This document shows, piece after piece, positions 12,578-27,500 of a DNA stretch of 64,000 bases. The notes beneath the pieces are model-generated. The model had not been told where the DNA came from, ran no database searches, and saw only the letters and a list, made by a program, of their open reading frames with translations. A program made the position numbers and the translations under genes. Origin of the DNA: Ancistrus triradiatus (lineage: Eukaryota; Chordata; Actinopteri; Siluriformes; Loricariidae); NCBI GenBank assembly GCA_025084515.1, contig JAJAGP010000560.1:186001-250000 (forward strand), given 5' to 3'. How positions within the stretch are numbered: the first letter of the stretch is position 1; every line of letters begins with the position of its first letter.

Positions 12578-15500
12578 GTAAATGTGCACCATAATGATGT
12601 AGATGTTAACTTTTTCAGCACAGCTGCTGCCACTTATTAAATGCATGGCTTGACTTATGATTTAAATCTGTATTACAGGGTGAACCAGGCGAGCCTGGCC
12701 GAAGTGGACATAAGGTAATACAACACGACTCAAATGCAACCACCATATTTTGTATAAAATGGTAGTATTCATAGTAGTATTAATGGTCACCATAGGATGT
12801 CTAGTGTAAAGTACCATTCTTTGCGAGCTCCAGTGGAAATACTGCCTTTTCCGACACGACTACTGAATATTACATCACAGTTATTTTGTCCAGATATTTC
12901 ATCCTGTCTCACACTGTGCTTTATAACATGTTCATACTGCTTATTAAAGTACTGTTAATCATCGCTGAATAATTCATATGAATGAAATAAAATGAGACTT
13001 GGAGAGTAGCTATTTTTATAGTGACTAGCTCATCTTTTTAATGTTTTATAGAGATGCAGTGAAAATGTGCAACTCAGTCTGTGGCCTGAGAACTATTTTG
13101 AAAGATGTTTCTACTCACATTCCATATGTCTGTTAATTTTAATATAGCATGGATGCCTAACTAACAAACATTTCTCTTTGACATGATATGTTCATGCTTT
13201 TCTTCTCCACTTTCTCATGTTTGACTTTAGGGCAGTAATTATATATCTGATGCCTGTTGAATACCACAGTAGTGATTAGTGATAAGAATTAGTCACCACA
13301 GGATATGGAATATGGTCTAACATTCACTTTACATGCATGTTAACCATAATTCAGCATAAACATGCTGGTTGACACGATGTCCAAGAGAGCTGGAATTGAC
13401 AAAAAAAATGTGTGCTAGATTTCCATGGAAGCTTCCCAACTGAAACATCCTCAAATGCCCAATGCTGTTAACTTCCACAACACAATGTTGATGATTGTCA
13501 CATTGGTCAAACAGAAACGACTGATTTAGTGGCAGAGTGGACAGTGAGTAAAACCTTCGGTGGTTGAGCTGGTTTCCGGGCTCAAAGCCAGAGCTGGAGG
13601 TTTAGCTTGGTTTGGCTATAATTTCTTGCACTTTTCCTGTGTAGGGAGAGCCAGGACTTCCAGGGCTGCCTGGACTTCCCGGAATAAAGGTAAATGTTGC
13701 TGTGTCTTCATCCATACTCCCTAATTTGACACAGTGAAATCACTAGTGATTAATTAGCTCCTACGTAGTTAAGAAATGAACTGTATAAACGTAATTGAAT
13801 TCTGTAGGAGTTAATCCCTGTGATTTAACTGTACACCCATTCCCATAATCCACCTACACAGCGGCCAGCTCAACACCAGTTCAGTGACTCAGTGTAGCTC
13901 ATTGCAGTTGTGGCACAGTGTCTGTGCCTTGATCACGTCTTTTTGTCACGGTTAACTACATTTTAGATTTATGGATTGAGCTGACTTATATTGAGACATT
14001 TATTCGGATGTGGGCTAAAATCAGGTTCTTACTTCTGCAGATTCATTGGCATAGTCCAAACAGCGGGACTGTCTACCATAATACACAGTTTATTCCATAG
14101 CGAACAAACAGCAAGATTAAATTTCACAAGATGATGTGTAGTGTGCATTTGTCCTACTATTAAAGTTGAAAATCTACCATTCGTAGATATTAGAAACTAT
14201 TTTCAATTTTCCTTTAACATAGCACTGCTGTTCTACCCATACATCACTTTGCTTGAACTCTATAACCTGTGAATGCAGGCATGAGATAATGCTTGTTGCT
14301 ATTTAGTTTTGTTTGGCTGCACCACCTTTTGTATGCTTGTAACATGTTGGTCTTGTAAAAATTCCTCCTGTTTTATATAACCCTTTTACTTAGGAGCTGA
14401 CTGCTTTTGGATGCTAACATTACTTGATGCCAATGCAAGGCAAAAGGATTGAAGATTTATGGGCACAACTGTTTATTTCATGCTGATGAGGTTTTCTCTT
14501 TATGTTTTCAATACTTGAGTATTCACTTTCTCCAAGTAAGAGAGTTCAGAGCTTAGTGATTGAATGAAGAACGTCCCAACATGCCGTTCAAATATTTACA
14601 GACTGCACTTTCTTCCATAGCATCCCTACTTCAGTGATATGAATAATAATTAATGTGCTCAATGTAGGCAAGTGTTAAGTGAGTGAGCATGTTCATGCCT
14701 GTGTGAATAAGTCGGTAAACACATGTCTATGACTAAGGTAGTGACTGTGTGAGTGAATGTGCGAGTGAGCATGTCTGTGACTGAGTGAGGGGGGGTTACA
14801 GTGGTGCTTGAAAGTTTGTGGACACTTTAGAATTTTCTACATTTCTGCATGAATATGGCCGAAAACATAATCAGATTTTCACAAAAGTTCTAAAAGTAGA
14901 TAAAGAACCAAAATCAACAAAGGTTACAAAATTATTTATTGAGGTAAATGATCCAATATTGCATATCTGTCAGTGGCAAAAGTATGTGAAATTTCATTAT
15001 CTGGCGTTTCCCCCTTGGTGAGTAAAAACTGAAACTCAAAACACTGGCATGGAGGCATTTTAACCCATTCCTCTGTATAGAACATCATGACCTCTGGGAT
15101 GTTGGTGGGTTTCCTCCTGTGAACTGCTTCTACAACATTTCCACTGCATTAATGTTAAGACATTGAGTTGGCCATTCCAAGACATTAACTTTATTCTTCT
15201 TTAACCATTTTTGGTAGAACAACTTGTTTGCTTAGGGTAGCTGTCTTGATGCATGACCCACATTATCTTGAGATTCAGTTCACTGACAGTTGTCCTAACT
15301 TTTTCCTTTGAAATTTGTTGGTAAAAGAATTCATTGTTCCTTAAATGATGGCATGCTGCTGATACAGAAAACAGGTACAAACCATGATACATCCTCTCCA
15401 GTATATTTCACAGAAAATGACCTTATGCTGGAATGCAGGGTTTCTATTTATCTGGACATAACACTTCTCAAACCAAAAAGCTATTTTGGTCTCAAGCAAA

Positions 15501-18500
15501 ACCTTTCCCAATTGCCTTCTGGCTTGTCCATGTGCCACACACAGGCAGAAATGTTCTTTTTGGAGAGCAGTGGATTTCCCCTTGCAACCCTGCCATGCAC
15601 ACCATTGTTGTTCGGTGTTTCCTGGTTATGTACTCCTGAACATTAACCAATGTGAGAGAGGCCTTTAGTTGCCTAGAAAAAGAGTTCTTTCAACTTTTTG
15701 TTTGCCAGAACCCTCCTTTCTCCTTTCTTTGTGCCATGATACACTTCCACAAATGTCAGACTTGGATCCCTGTTCTTTAAATACAGCAGTGTTCCTACTC
15801 ACACCTGATTGTCACCTCATTGCTGGAAAACACTTGATTCTCAATTTCACCTTCAGATTAACTGTTAATCCTAGAGGTTCAAACTTATGCCATTCACAGA
15901 TGCATAAGGTGGTTCCCAAACCTTTCTCTGCAGTGCAACGCCCGTAGATAAGAATATATTTGATTAAACATTGTAATTCATAAAAAAACTGCAACTTCTT
16001 ATTGGACAAAACAAAATAATGACAAATCACCTTTAGGAATCACTTTAATATTGGATCATTTTTCCTCAATAAATAAATGACCAAGAATAACATTTTATGT
16101 TAAGTTACCTTTATATATTTTTAGTGAAAGTGAAAATCTGACTATGTTTATATTCATGCAGAAATATGGAACATTCTAGGAGGTTCACAAATTACCGTAT
16201 TTTCCGGGCTATAAGGCGCAATATCAATGATCGACTGCTAACGGATCTATTTTCATACATAAAGCGCACCGGGTTATAAGACGCATTAAATGAAACAAAA
16301 CTCTTAAGTTCCCTCGGAAGCTCAGTTTGGTCTTTACCTGGCGCAGGGCGTCTTCTTGTTTCCTCCACTTCCGTACCATTGATTCGTTAATGTTGAATTC
16401 TCTCGCATCGCAGCTGCTCTATGTCCATGTTGTACTGCGTGACTGATAGCGTTGTGTTTGAAATCCGCTTCGAAAATAAATGAATGAATGCACGTACCCT
16501 AATGCTGAAGCACATACCGTATTACTCCGCTATGCTGCGCACTACGGTGGCCGTAAGCTTCGTAACTTACCAAGGCCATGCTAAAACATTTTGACAGATT
16601 TATGAGTGCCGTGTACCATCTACAATCGGTTCTAGGTCAGAAGGCTCAACCAGAATTAATTCATACATTAGACGCACCGCATTTTAAGGCGCACTGTCGA
16701 TTTTTGAGAAAGTTAAAGGATTTTAAGTGCGCCTTATGGTCCGAAAAATACGGTATATAACCACTCTATCTGTGAGTGAATGAATATGAATCTCTGACTA
16801 AGGGAGGGATTATGAATGCGAGCAAACTGACTAAGTAAGCATATCTGTTATTAAATAAGTGAGGGAGCATATCTGACTGAGTAAGCATGAATAATGATTG
16901 AGTGAGTAAGCATGCATATTTAAACTCATGAGTATGCATATCTGTTATTAAATGAGATGTTTGTTACTGTGCAATGTGTGCTACTAAGTGAGCGAGTGAG
17001 CATGTCTGTGACTGAGTCACAGTGTGACTGAGTGAGTAAACGAATGAGAGTGAAGATAAAGTAGTGAGTGACAATATCAGTAACTAAGTACTTAAGCATA
17101 CCTGTTACTATGAATGAGCATGTCTGAATTACCGGTACCAAATGAGGGAGTAAGGAAACAAAGTACTGTAAGTGATTCTGTGAGTATGTTTAGCAGTAGC
17201 AAGTAAACATGTCTCTGAATGAGTGCATGATCATATTTGTGACTAAATGAGTGAGTCATACGGCAGGTCAGTGGGGTGATTTGCATAAAATAACAATGAA
17301 CAGTCAATTTAGTTCACACTAAATTTAATTCAAATTTCCCCCTACTTTTACTAACATTTACAGCCTTAGCTTTTAAACCATCACTCTGCTTCACTGAAAA
17401 CAAGCAAAAATGAAGATCAGTTGAAAGGTTTATCTCGAATATGCCCATTGAGTTCTCTCATGTTATAGAACTGTGTGCACTGGTATGAAAGTACTAGGCA
17501 TTAGTTCATGTGGACAGGTACAAAAAGATGATTTGTCATTTCCAGGTGCTGTCCTGACTCTCTTATGCAGACACGGGCCACAAATAAAGTTTCAACTGGG
17601 CATCTACGAAAGCAGCATTCCCAATAACATCATAATTTAGCTACTTCAACACAGCCACTTCAGAAACTTGATAGATTTTATTATGCAATATATTGTATAT
17701 ACAGTGGGGCAAAAAAGTATTTAGTCAGCCACTGATTGTGCAGTTTCTCCTACCTAGAAAGATGAGAGAGGTCTGTAATTTTCATCATAGGTACACTTCA
17801 ACTATGAGAGACAAAATGAGAAAACAAAATCCAGGAAATCACATTGTAGGATTTTTAAAGAATTTAATTGTAAATTATGGTGGGAAATAAGTATTTGGTC
17901 AATAACAAAAGTGAAACTCAATACTTTGTAACATAAACTTTGTTGGCAATGACAGAGGTCAAACGATTCCTGTAAGTCTTCACCAGGTTTGCACACACTG
18001 TAGCTGGTATTTTGGCCCATTCCTCCATGCAGATCTCCTCTAGAGCAGTGATGTTTTGGGGCTGTCACTGGGCAACACAGACTTTCAACTCTCTCCACAC
18101 ATTCTCTATGGGATTGAGGTCTGGAGACTGGCTAGGCCACTCCAGGACCTTGAAATGATTTTTACAGAGCCACTCCTTCGTTGTCTGAGCGGTGCGTTTG
18201 GGGTCATTGTCATGCTGGAAGACCCAGCCACGTTTCATCTTCAATGCTCTCACTGATGGAAGGAGGTTTTGGCTTAAAATCTGACGATACATGGCCCCGT
18301 TCATTCTTCCCTTAAAACAGATCAGTCGTCCTGTCCCCTTTGCAGAAAAACAGCCCCAAAGCATGAGGTTTCCACCCTCATGCTTCACAGTAGGTATGGT
18401 GTTCTTTGTGCTGAAATAAAAAAATAAATAAAAAAAGTTTCAAAAGTTTCATCAGTCTGCACTCAATTCCCCACAATGAAAGAGTAAAAACAGAATTTTT

Positions 18501-21500
18501 TATTGCAAATTTATTAAAAAGAAAAAAACCTAAAATTTAACATTGTCACCTTGATTGGAGTAAATATACAGTAAATTCAGTTGACATCATTCAGAAAGAC
18601 ACACACCTGTCTATATAAGGTTTCACAGACAATGCATATCAAAGCAAAAACCAAGCCATGCGGAGGAAAGAACTGGCTGTAGAGCTCAGAGACAGGACTG
18701 TGTGGAGGTACAGATTTGGAGAGGCCTACAAAAAATCTGCTCCATTGAAAGTTCCCAAGAGCACAGTGGCCTCCATAATTCTTAAATAGAAGAAGGTTGG
18801 AGCAACTAGGACTCTTCCTAGAGCTGGCCACTCCACCAAACTAAGTAATCGGGGGAGAAGGGACTTGTTAAGACAGATGACCAAGAACCCAGTGGACACT
18901 GGCTGGGTTCCAAAGATCCTGTGTGCAGATGGGAGAAACTTCAGAAGGTCAACCATCACTGCAGCACTCCACCAATCTGGGTTTTGTGGCAGAATGGCCA
19001 GACAGAAGCCTCTCCTCAGTAAAATACACATAAAAGCCCACCTGGATTTTGCACAAAAAGCACCTACAGGGCTCTCAGACTGTGAGAAACAAATGTATCT
19101 GTTCTGATGAAACCATGATTGAACTTTCTAAAGAGTCTGGAGGAAACCAAGCACTGCTCATCACCTTCTTTATACCATCTCTACAGTGAACCATGGTGGA
19201 GGCAGCATCATGATGAGGGGATGTTTTTCAGTAACTGCGACAGGGAAACTGGTCAAGGTTGAGGGAAAGCTGAATGGAGCAAAGTACAGAGATGTTCTTA
19301 ATGAAAACCTGATCCAAGAACGCTTTAGATCTCTGACTGGGCCAAAGCCCTACTTTCCAACAAGAGAATGACACTAAGCACATAGCCAAGAGAACACAGG
19401 AGTGGCTTAGGGACACTGTCCTTGAGTGGCCCAGCCAGAGCCCTGACTTGAACCCAATCGAACATCTCTGGAGAGACCTCAAAATGACTGTCCCCCGATG
19501 GTTCCCGTCCAACCTGACAGAGCTTGAGAGGAGGATCTGTAAAGAAAAATGGCAGAAAATCCCCAAATCCAGGTGTGCAAACCTTGTGGTATCATACCCA
19601 AGAATACTGGAGTGTGTAATCGCTGCTTTACTGAGTAAAGAGTCTGAATACTTATGTCAGAGCAATATTTTAGTTTTTCCCTTTCAATAAATTTGCTAAA
19701 TTCTCTAAAATTCTGTTTTCACTTTGCCGTTATGGGGTATTGAGTGCAGATTGATGGGGTAAAGACTTTATTTTTGTATTTTAGCACAAGCCCGGAACAT
19801 AAAATGTGAAAACAGTGAAAGGGTCTGAAGACTTTCTGAAAGCATCGTACATCAAACCCACAAACTGGAACAATTTTATTTAAATGATCTTTCCCCCACT
19901 TGAACCAGAGTCTTCGGTCTGTGCCACAGATGGCACTTCACAGATTTTAGCTTAAGCATCCACATGTAAAAAATTGTATCGTGAATTTCTGGTTTGTCTA
20001 TGCATTTAGAACTGTATTTTAAATTAATTATTGACCTGGCATGGTAACTCACTCACTGACTCACTCTATCACTCATACTTTCACTCACTTATTTACTCAG
20101 TTATTCTTTCAGTCAGGCAATCGATCATTCTTAGAAACTCACCCACTTGCTCTCTTAGTCACTTGCTCACTGTTCATTCTTACTGTCACTCAATCACTAA
20201 CCCACCATTCTTCCAAGCACTTGTTTGCTCACTCACTCATTCTTTCACTTAATCAATCATTTGCTTACTCATTTTTTAACTTCTTTCATATACTTTTGCG
20301 TGCTCATTCATTAACTTACTCATTCACTTATTGTACTTTACTGCCTCACTCACTCGCTCACTCAGTCACTCACAGTTTCACTCATTCATTCTTTGAATCA
20401 CTGCTAGTTCTTACACTTTTTAGCTTACTCATGCTTAACCAGTTGACGATTCTCCACAAGAGGGCGCTATTAACACCTAGTTAGACGTTATTTGCACGTG
20501 ATATTGTAGGCAAGATATTAGTGTGAACCAACACTAAGACGTTTTCACAAATGCATATTCCCTTTTGTCTTTACTTACTCAGCTACTTTAGCATTCTCCC
20601 TAATTGTGTGTACTTTAGCCAGTAACAGTACTATACAGCCTAATATAGGCTTATTTGTTGTTTGAAATGTTTTATATGGGAAATCCACATTCACTCGCAG
20701 CTGACATTTATAGTTATGTATTTTGTATTGTTAAAGTTTTAGAGCTTGTTCTCTGGTTTAACAACACTTCATCCACTGCAGGGTGAACCTGGCTACCTTG
20801 GACCTCAGGGTGAGCCAGGGCTACCAGGACTGCCAGGAACGAAGGTGGGTAAATACAAAATGCCCACATTCAACATTAAGAGCTCCCCTAAGCCAGAATT
20901 TTGTACTTGTTAATGAAAATTTACATTGATCATTCGCTGCATTAGTCGACGTTTCTGAGGTCACAGTACTTGACAATCTCTCATCCTGCCTAGCTAAATG
21001 CTTCCTGATTGAAATAATTGCTTTTGGGTCTGCTGTCTTTCCAATCAGAAAACCTCTTGTATAACTAGCGACCTTCACTAAAGCTCACAAATTAGTGTTG
21101 TATCCAGATTGAATAGTCATGTTCATTAGTTTGGGACCAGTTCCATGCCCAGTCACTCACAGTTAGTCTTGTGTAGTGTAACATGTAATGTCTTAGTTGT
21201 GTAACATTGTACCTCTTGCGTCTGAGAGAGAGAGAGACTCTCTGCAAGCACAAGTGAGAACGACGGACTTAGTCACATGGCTCTATACTGCCCTCTGTTG
21301 ATAACACGTCAAACACACAGGATAATATATTTAATACTATACTACTTTTACCAGTACAAATTATACAAGGTTGCTGAGCACTTTTGTCTCTTGCTAAATT
21401 TGTGAACAAACCCTGTCCTTAATCTTCACATGTACAGGTCAGCCATTTACTACCTGTGTACCAAGTATTGTCAGGGGTGTACCATGTCTCATGGGCAAAA

Positions 21501-24500
21501 AGGACTTAAAACACTAAAACATCTATTTCAACAGGGAGAACGAGGAGAGCCAGGGCCACCAGGAAAGGGAGACCGTGGAGAGACAGGTCCAGCTGGACAG
21601 AAGGTACAGATTTATTGCCATAGTGTTGATGAAGCCTCAACAGAGTACATATTTTGGGTCTATAACTGAACACTACCATTATCCCTGACTAATAAAAATG
21701 CCCCAGGATTTCTGTCTTTGCTCAGAAGGAAAATTAATGTGTTTATTTTCCCCTAGTGGTACTATGATGGACAGGTATATTTCTGTGGGTGCATATCCTA
21801 CACAGACAAATAAAGAGAGAAGCAGGGATCAAGTAGATTACCGGCTGGCATATTTACATTGATTATAAAGTCCCCTGACTGCATTTTCTTAGAGAAAGGA
21901 TATAAATGAATTGGCCAGGTCAAGGGAAAGGAAATTACAGGCTTTGAATGAGATTAGGACTTGTGTTTTTTTTTTCCCCCCCATTTACCGGAGATCTTTT
22001 TAAAGCACAGTATGGATTTAATTATCTTTGTATAGTAGGCTGGTTCTACAGGTGGTTTTTGCATCAGTCTGATAAATTATAATGAGAATTTCTGTTTCTT
22101 ACTATACTTCCCAAACGAAAACTAGCCGCTGTCACAAACTAATGGGTATTCCAGCTTAAATAATCAATCCTTAATTATGGTTATATGGGAAGATCAAAGA
22201 GAACTGCAAACACAATATTATTAAAAGTAAGAGTCATTTATGAGTGGTGTAATGTATATTTTCCACAATTTAGGCATCATTGTGCTTGGTACTAAAAACA
22301 TATGTTAAGCAGTAAAAAGGTTGTGGAGCTGCATTTCTCATAGAATTTCAAGTAAACTATAATATCAGTGATTTTTGTTTACTCTAGGGAGTGCAGGGGG
22401 AACCAGGAACACCAGGCCCCAAAGGATCCAAGGTCAGGCAAAGTTCTTTTGCTTTTTCATTATATGTCAACAAGGCAATTCAGTTTGTTTAAAATCTAGT
22501 AGAAATTACAATATGTGGAACTACATGGACGCTGGGAAGGCTTCAGGGGCATCTTGGCTCTGTTGGTGTTAGTAGTCTATTTATTTAAGGCAATAGTTGT
22601 CTAATTCAAAGGTAGCCACTCACATATACCTATGGTAGTTAGAGTAGACAATCTCCATACTATACTCCAGACTGCGTAAACTGGAGGACCCAAAGGAAAC
22701 CCCTGCAGACACAAGGAGAGCGTACCAAACTCCACACAGTAACCAAAGGCAAGAATCAAGCCCAAACTTAAGTACTGGTCCTTTAATTCAGTGTTTACTT
22801 GAAATGAAAACATATATTTTGTTTTGTTTGTTAAGTATTACTGATTCTTGTGCTAGGTATGTTTCATAATTCAATATGACAAGCATTTTGTTGCCTCACA
22901 AAGGCAAATATTTTGTTTGGTTTAAATAAGTGGACTTGCACAAACAGAGTGCGTATTGCTTAATGAAGGACTTAAATGAAACGGAGGCTCACAGTTCCAC
23001 AGACCAAGGTTTGAGGCTCATCTCTTGTCACTATGTAGAGTTTGGTATGTTCTCACTGTGTTATATATGACTGAGCGAGTTTTTAATTTAATGAGAGGTC
23101 TAATCAACAAAGACTTTTCAAGTGTTTATGTCTAATTGTATAGGCTACTAACACCAGTGGTTTCCGAGTTTGTATCAGGTCACCCAAACCCCAGAATTAA
23201 GTAAATTATACATCACATTAAAAGAACACTTTATTATTGGTTAGTTTGGTTAACGCTGCGTTGTAGTCAAAAAAATCAGCCTTTTCAGCTTTGTTTTAAA
23301 ATTTCCTCAACTTCAGGTTTATAAGTGCATACAGTGGGGCTTGAAACTTTGTGAAACCTTTCTGTATGTCTGCATAAATTTAAAACATTACTGAGGAAAA
23401 TGATCCAATATTGCATCTCTGTGAGTGGCAAATGTATGTGAACCTCTAGGATTAGCAGTCCATTTGAAGGTCAAACTTGAGTCAGGTGTTTTCAGTCAAT
23501 GGTGTGACAAGCAGGTGTAAGTAGGTGCCTTGTTGATTTTCACAACAGGTGTTTGCAGAATTCTATCACGTATCAAGGAGAATTTTTTAGGAGTTCTGGA
23601 AAAGGCTAAAAGCCATCTCTGAATAGTTTGGTCTCTACCAATCCACACTCAGACAAATGGAGTCAATTCCAGCCAGCTGTTGCCTTCTCCAGGAGTGATA
23701 AACCAATGAAGGTCACTCCAAGATCAAGGCATGAAATAGTTTGAGAGGTCACAATCAACCCAGAGTAACTTCTAAGCAATTAAAGCCAATCTCACACTGG
23801 CTAATGTAAATGTTTATGAGTCCACCATCAGGAGAACACTGAACAACAAGAGTATGCAGGGCAGCGTTACAAGGAGAGAGCCACTACTCTTCAAAAGTAA
23901 CATTGCTGTCCATCCTCTGACATGTGGACAAGCCAGAAGCCTTTTGGTTAATCTTGGTCAGGGTCATGGAAAAGCTGGTGCCAAACAGGCAGCACAGGGT
24001 GCCAGGCAGGAACAACCCTAGACTGGGAGGCAATCCATCGTAGGGCACACGCACTTAAGTCTTTGGACAGTGGGAGGAAACCGGAGCACCCGGAGTAAAC
24101 CCATGTGGGCACGGGGAGGACATGCAGTCTCCACACAGAAATGACCCAGGTCACTCCACCTGGGTTAGAACCCAAAGCCCTTTTGCAGTGAGGCAACTGA
24201 GCCACCGCCCATGATGGTGATTTAGCACATACTTATTCAAGAAATCTAGACATTTTTAAAGGGTTCACAAACATTCAATGACCACAGTCAAGTCAAGTCA
24301 AGTCAAGTCAGATTTATTTATATAGCGCTTTTTACAATGGAGCATTGCAAAGCAACTTTACAAGTTTAGATTATCTCCTAATAACTACGTCCAATCCCAA
24401 ATTGAGCAAGCCTAGGGCGACAGTGGCAAGGAAAAACTCCCTAGTTCTAGGAAGAAACCTTGGGAGGACCAAGACTCAAAAAGGGACCCAACCTCCTTGG

Positions 24501-27500
24501 GCGGCGTAGATGATAAATCTAAGAGCGAACTAAAGTCATGGAGTCACAGTATGTTTGAGTTAAAAGTTTTGTGACGTCCCTTAACACTAAAAAGTGAGAG
24601 ATATCATGTGAAAACCTAACCTTTTGTAGCACTTTGTTCTATTGCTCCAGGGAGACGCTGGAAACAAAGGAGACTTTGGTCACCCAGGACCAAGAGTGAG
24701 TATCTAAATATGTACCATATGTAGTTTGTATAGAGCGTCAGGTCTTCAGTAATCTCTGAAGATTGTGACTGTCCAGCCCTGCTTCTGCAGATCTACAGCC
24801 CTGCAAAATATAGTTGCAGAACTAATCTAACAAAACAGATTCAGATCAAAACCATATTGCCTGAATATTAGAGCCAGGTGCATCAGAGCACCTGGGACAA
24901 CTCCAGGGTTGGGGTTATGCACCTCTGTTATAGATTACGAGGTTTTGTAAATTGTTTGCAGTGGCAGCGTTAAGTATTTACTCAGCTGTATGTTATGATT
25001 TATGTTTGGTGGTCTATAAAGGTCAGAATAGCAATTCTAATTCAATTATATAGGACATGTTCCGGTGCATGATCTGAATTTGTCATTAAAAGCTGGATTG
25101 CCTTCGTTTAATGCTAATACTATTGCAAAGGGTCCAGCTGGAGAGAAAGGAGACCAAGGCACAACTGAAATCATTGACTACAATGGAAACATCCAAGAAG
25201 CACTTCAGGTCAGAAAGCATATTTTTCATTTCCGTCACAGTTTTGTGGCTTGTTGCATTAGTCTAACATCTAAATTCTTGGTGTACATACAGTGTAAATA
25301 GAAGGTACTTTGTATTGTGTAGCTCAGGGGAAATTTGGTTCTATTATTGAATGAATTTAGTTTTTCTTGGTTAACCTGACCTTCTTGTAGTCTGATTATT
25401 GTGCAACAAAGTACACAATAATTATTCACTGATCAATTGCTTGCATGCTGTCCTCACTTGACATTTCTAGAAAGGAGGGTAGATACAACTAGTAATCTTA
25501 TCTCTCTACCTTCCACTGCCTTCTTTCTGTCTACAGAAGATAACCACTATTACAGTGACGGTAATAAATCTCTGTCTTGTCTGTGTAATATCACCGCTGT
25601 TCTTTGCCCTGCATGGACCAAATCCCATTCTTATAAAGGCTTCTCTGCTAATACTCCTCTTCCCCAGTGCTGACAGATTGTTATTTGTCCTAACATACAT
25701 CAATTCTGCTTTAATGCAGTCATTATGTCCTACTGTCTATTGTGGTGCACATGGTTTGGAAGCTAGACTGACACTTGTTAAAACAGAAATTCCAGCACAG
25801 TGGTTGAGCCAGACATTGATACTACAACACTCCTAAAAGAGTTTGGGCCTCATTCGTTGTTCCTGGTTGAGCAGTTGTTCCTACTAGTGTCTATAAGGTA
25901 GTTATTTTAACAATTTCATACACATTTTGGCATCAAATTATAGATTTTTACTACCCATGCCATCAAAATATTAGACTCATAACATACAGTATCTCAGTAT
26001 CTTATACATTATTTTGCTTCATATAATATTATAATCTGGTGGAATTAAAAATAAAAACACAGACCTACTTTCTGTAGGGCAAGTCAGTTCACTCTGTTGC
26101 AATCTGGCCAGCTTTGTTCAGTCGGACCAGGCTTCCATCAGCTTACATGAGGACATGCCTATAAATCTGAAACTGACTGCCAAGCGCACAAGTGAATAAA
26201 CAGTTTGCATTCTTAGCTGAAATGACATTACATACATAAAAAATTTTTTTTGGGTGTGGCTACTACACATGCAACTGTTTAATATTTCATGACCATATTT
26301 GTGGTACCCTATATAGCCAATTGTTTGTGGACACCAAACCTTACATCCTAAAGCATGGGTATTAGTAAAAGTTAGGACCCACTTTGTTGTTACAACAACC
26401 TTCACTGTTCTGAAAACTCTTTCCACTATATAGTGTAACATGACTCTGAGGTTAGACACTAATGTTGGATAATAAGTCTTAGCTCACTGCTGGCATTCTA
26501 GGTAATCTCTGCGCTGCCGAGTTCTCCATCAGATTGGCAGACCATTTTGTCATGGACTTTGTTGTAGGAGGGAAGGGCAGAAGAAATTGAAGTGGGAGAT
26601 GAACTGACTTCTTGGTGAGGTAGAATCATGTGAAAGTGTCATAATGAGACAGTCGGTGAAAAGTGTGGCTAAAATAACAGAGATCAATAATTAGAAGGGG
26701 TGCCCACATACTTTTGCCAATATTGTGTAGCAGTGATCCATATCGTGAAGGTAGGCCAAATTCCAAAAGTCCTCCTCTTACTACATAAATACAAGCAAGG
26801 CTGCAACATGTTGTTTTTGGACAATAATTAACAGTGGGAGGTAAGCAGCATCATGCAAAATGGAATGTGTATTCATCACACAAACCTGATTCTTTTTCAA
26901 AAACTGCATGCAGAGAGCTTTATTCTACTAATACAACAACAACTTGCCAATCAAAGAGCAAAGCATCATTTTTATTGTTTATAATTACATTTAATGATAT
27001 GGAACATTTATGATACAAGTTAATCCTCACTTTCACATTCATTATAACATCAGTGGATACCTTCCAAACATAGACTTCTTTGACTCTTGTGTTCATATGA
27101 TAATGTTTTTATTAGTTATACACCCTATGTTCTCCATTAACATTACCGAGCAGACTTATGTAAAGACGTTTGTAAAGTATTCACATTACAATACATTGAA
27201 TATAGAACACTAACAAGTCCTATTGGCATGACATATGAAAGCAGGATCCATCATTAGACCCATACTCATTTCTCCTTTTCACCACAACACAAAAACCGAC
27301 CTGAACTGAACAATAATTTCGTATTATTCATTTACACAAATAATAATAACTTACGAAATAACTTTTCGTAAGGCACTTAATAAATCTATTTGCAATGACC
27401 CATCATGGTAATTTGTACCTTTATGTACATGTATGTGCCATTTAATGACCATTTGATCAATGTCAAGTCAGCTTTATTTCTATAGCGCTTTTTACAATGG

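Noticed and set aside
20041..20484. 147-codon open frame rich in His-Ser-Leu-Thr
   Set aside because: Low-complexity product of degenerate actc satellite; no domain, no splice logic.
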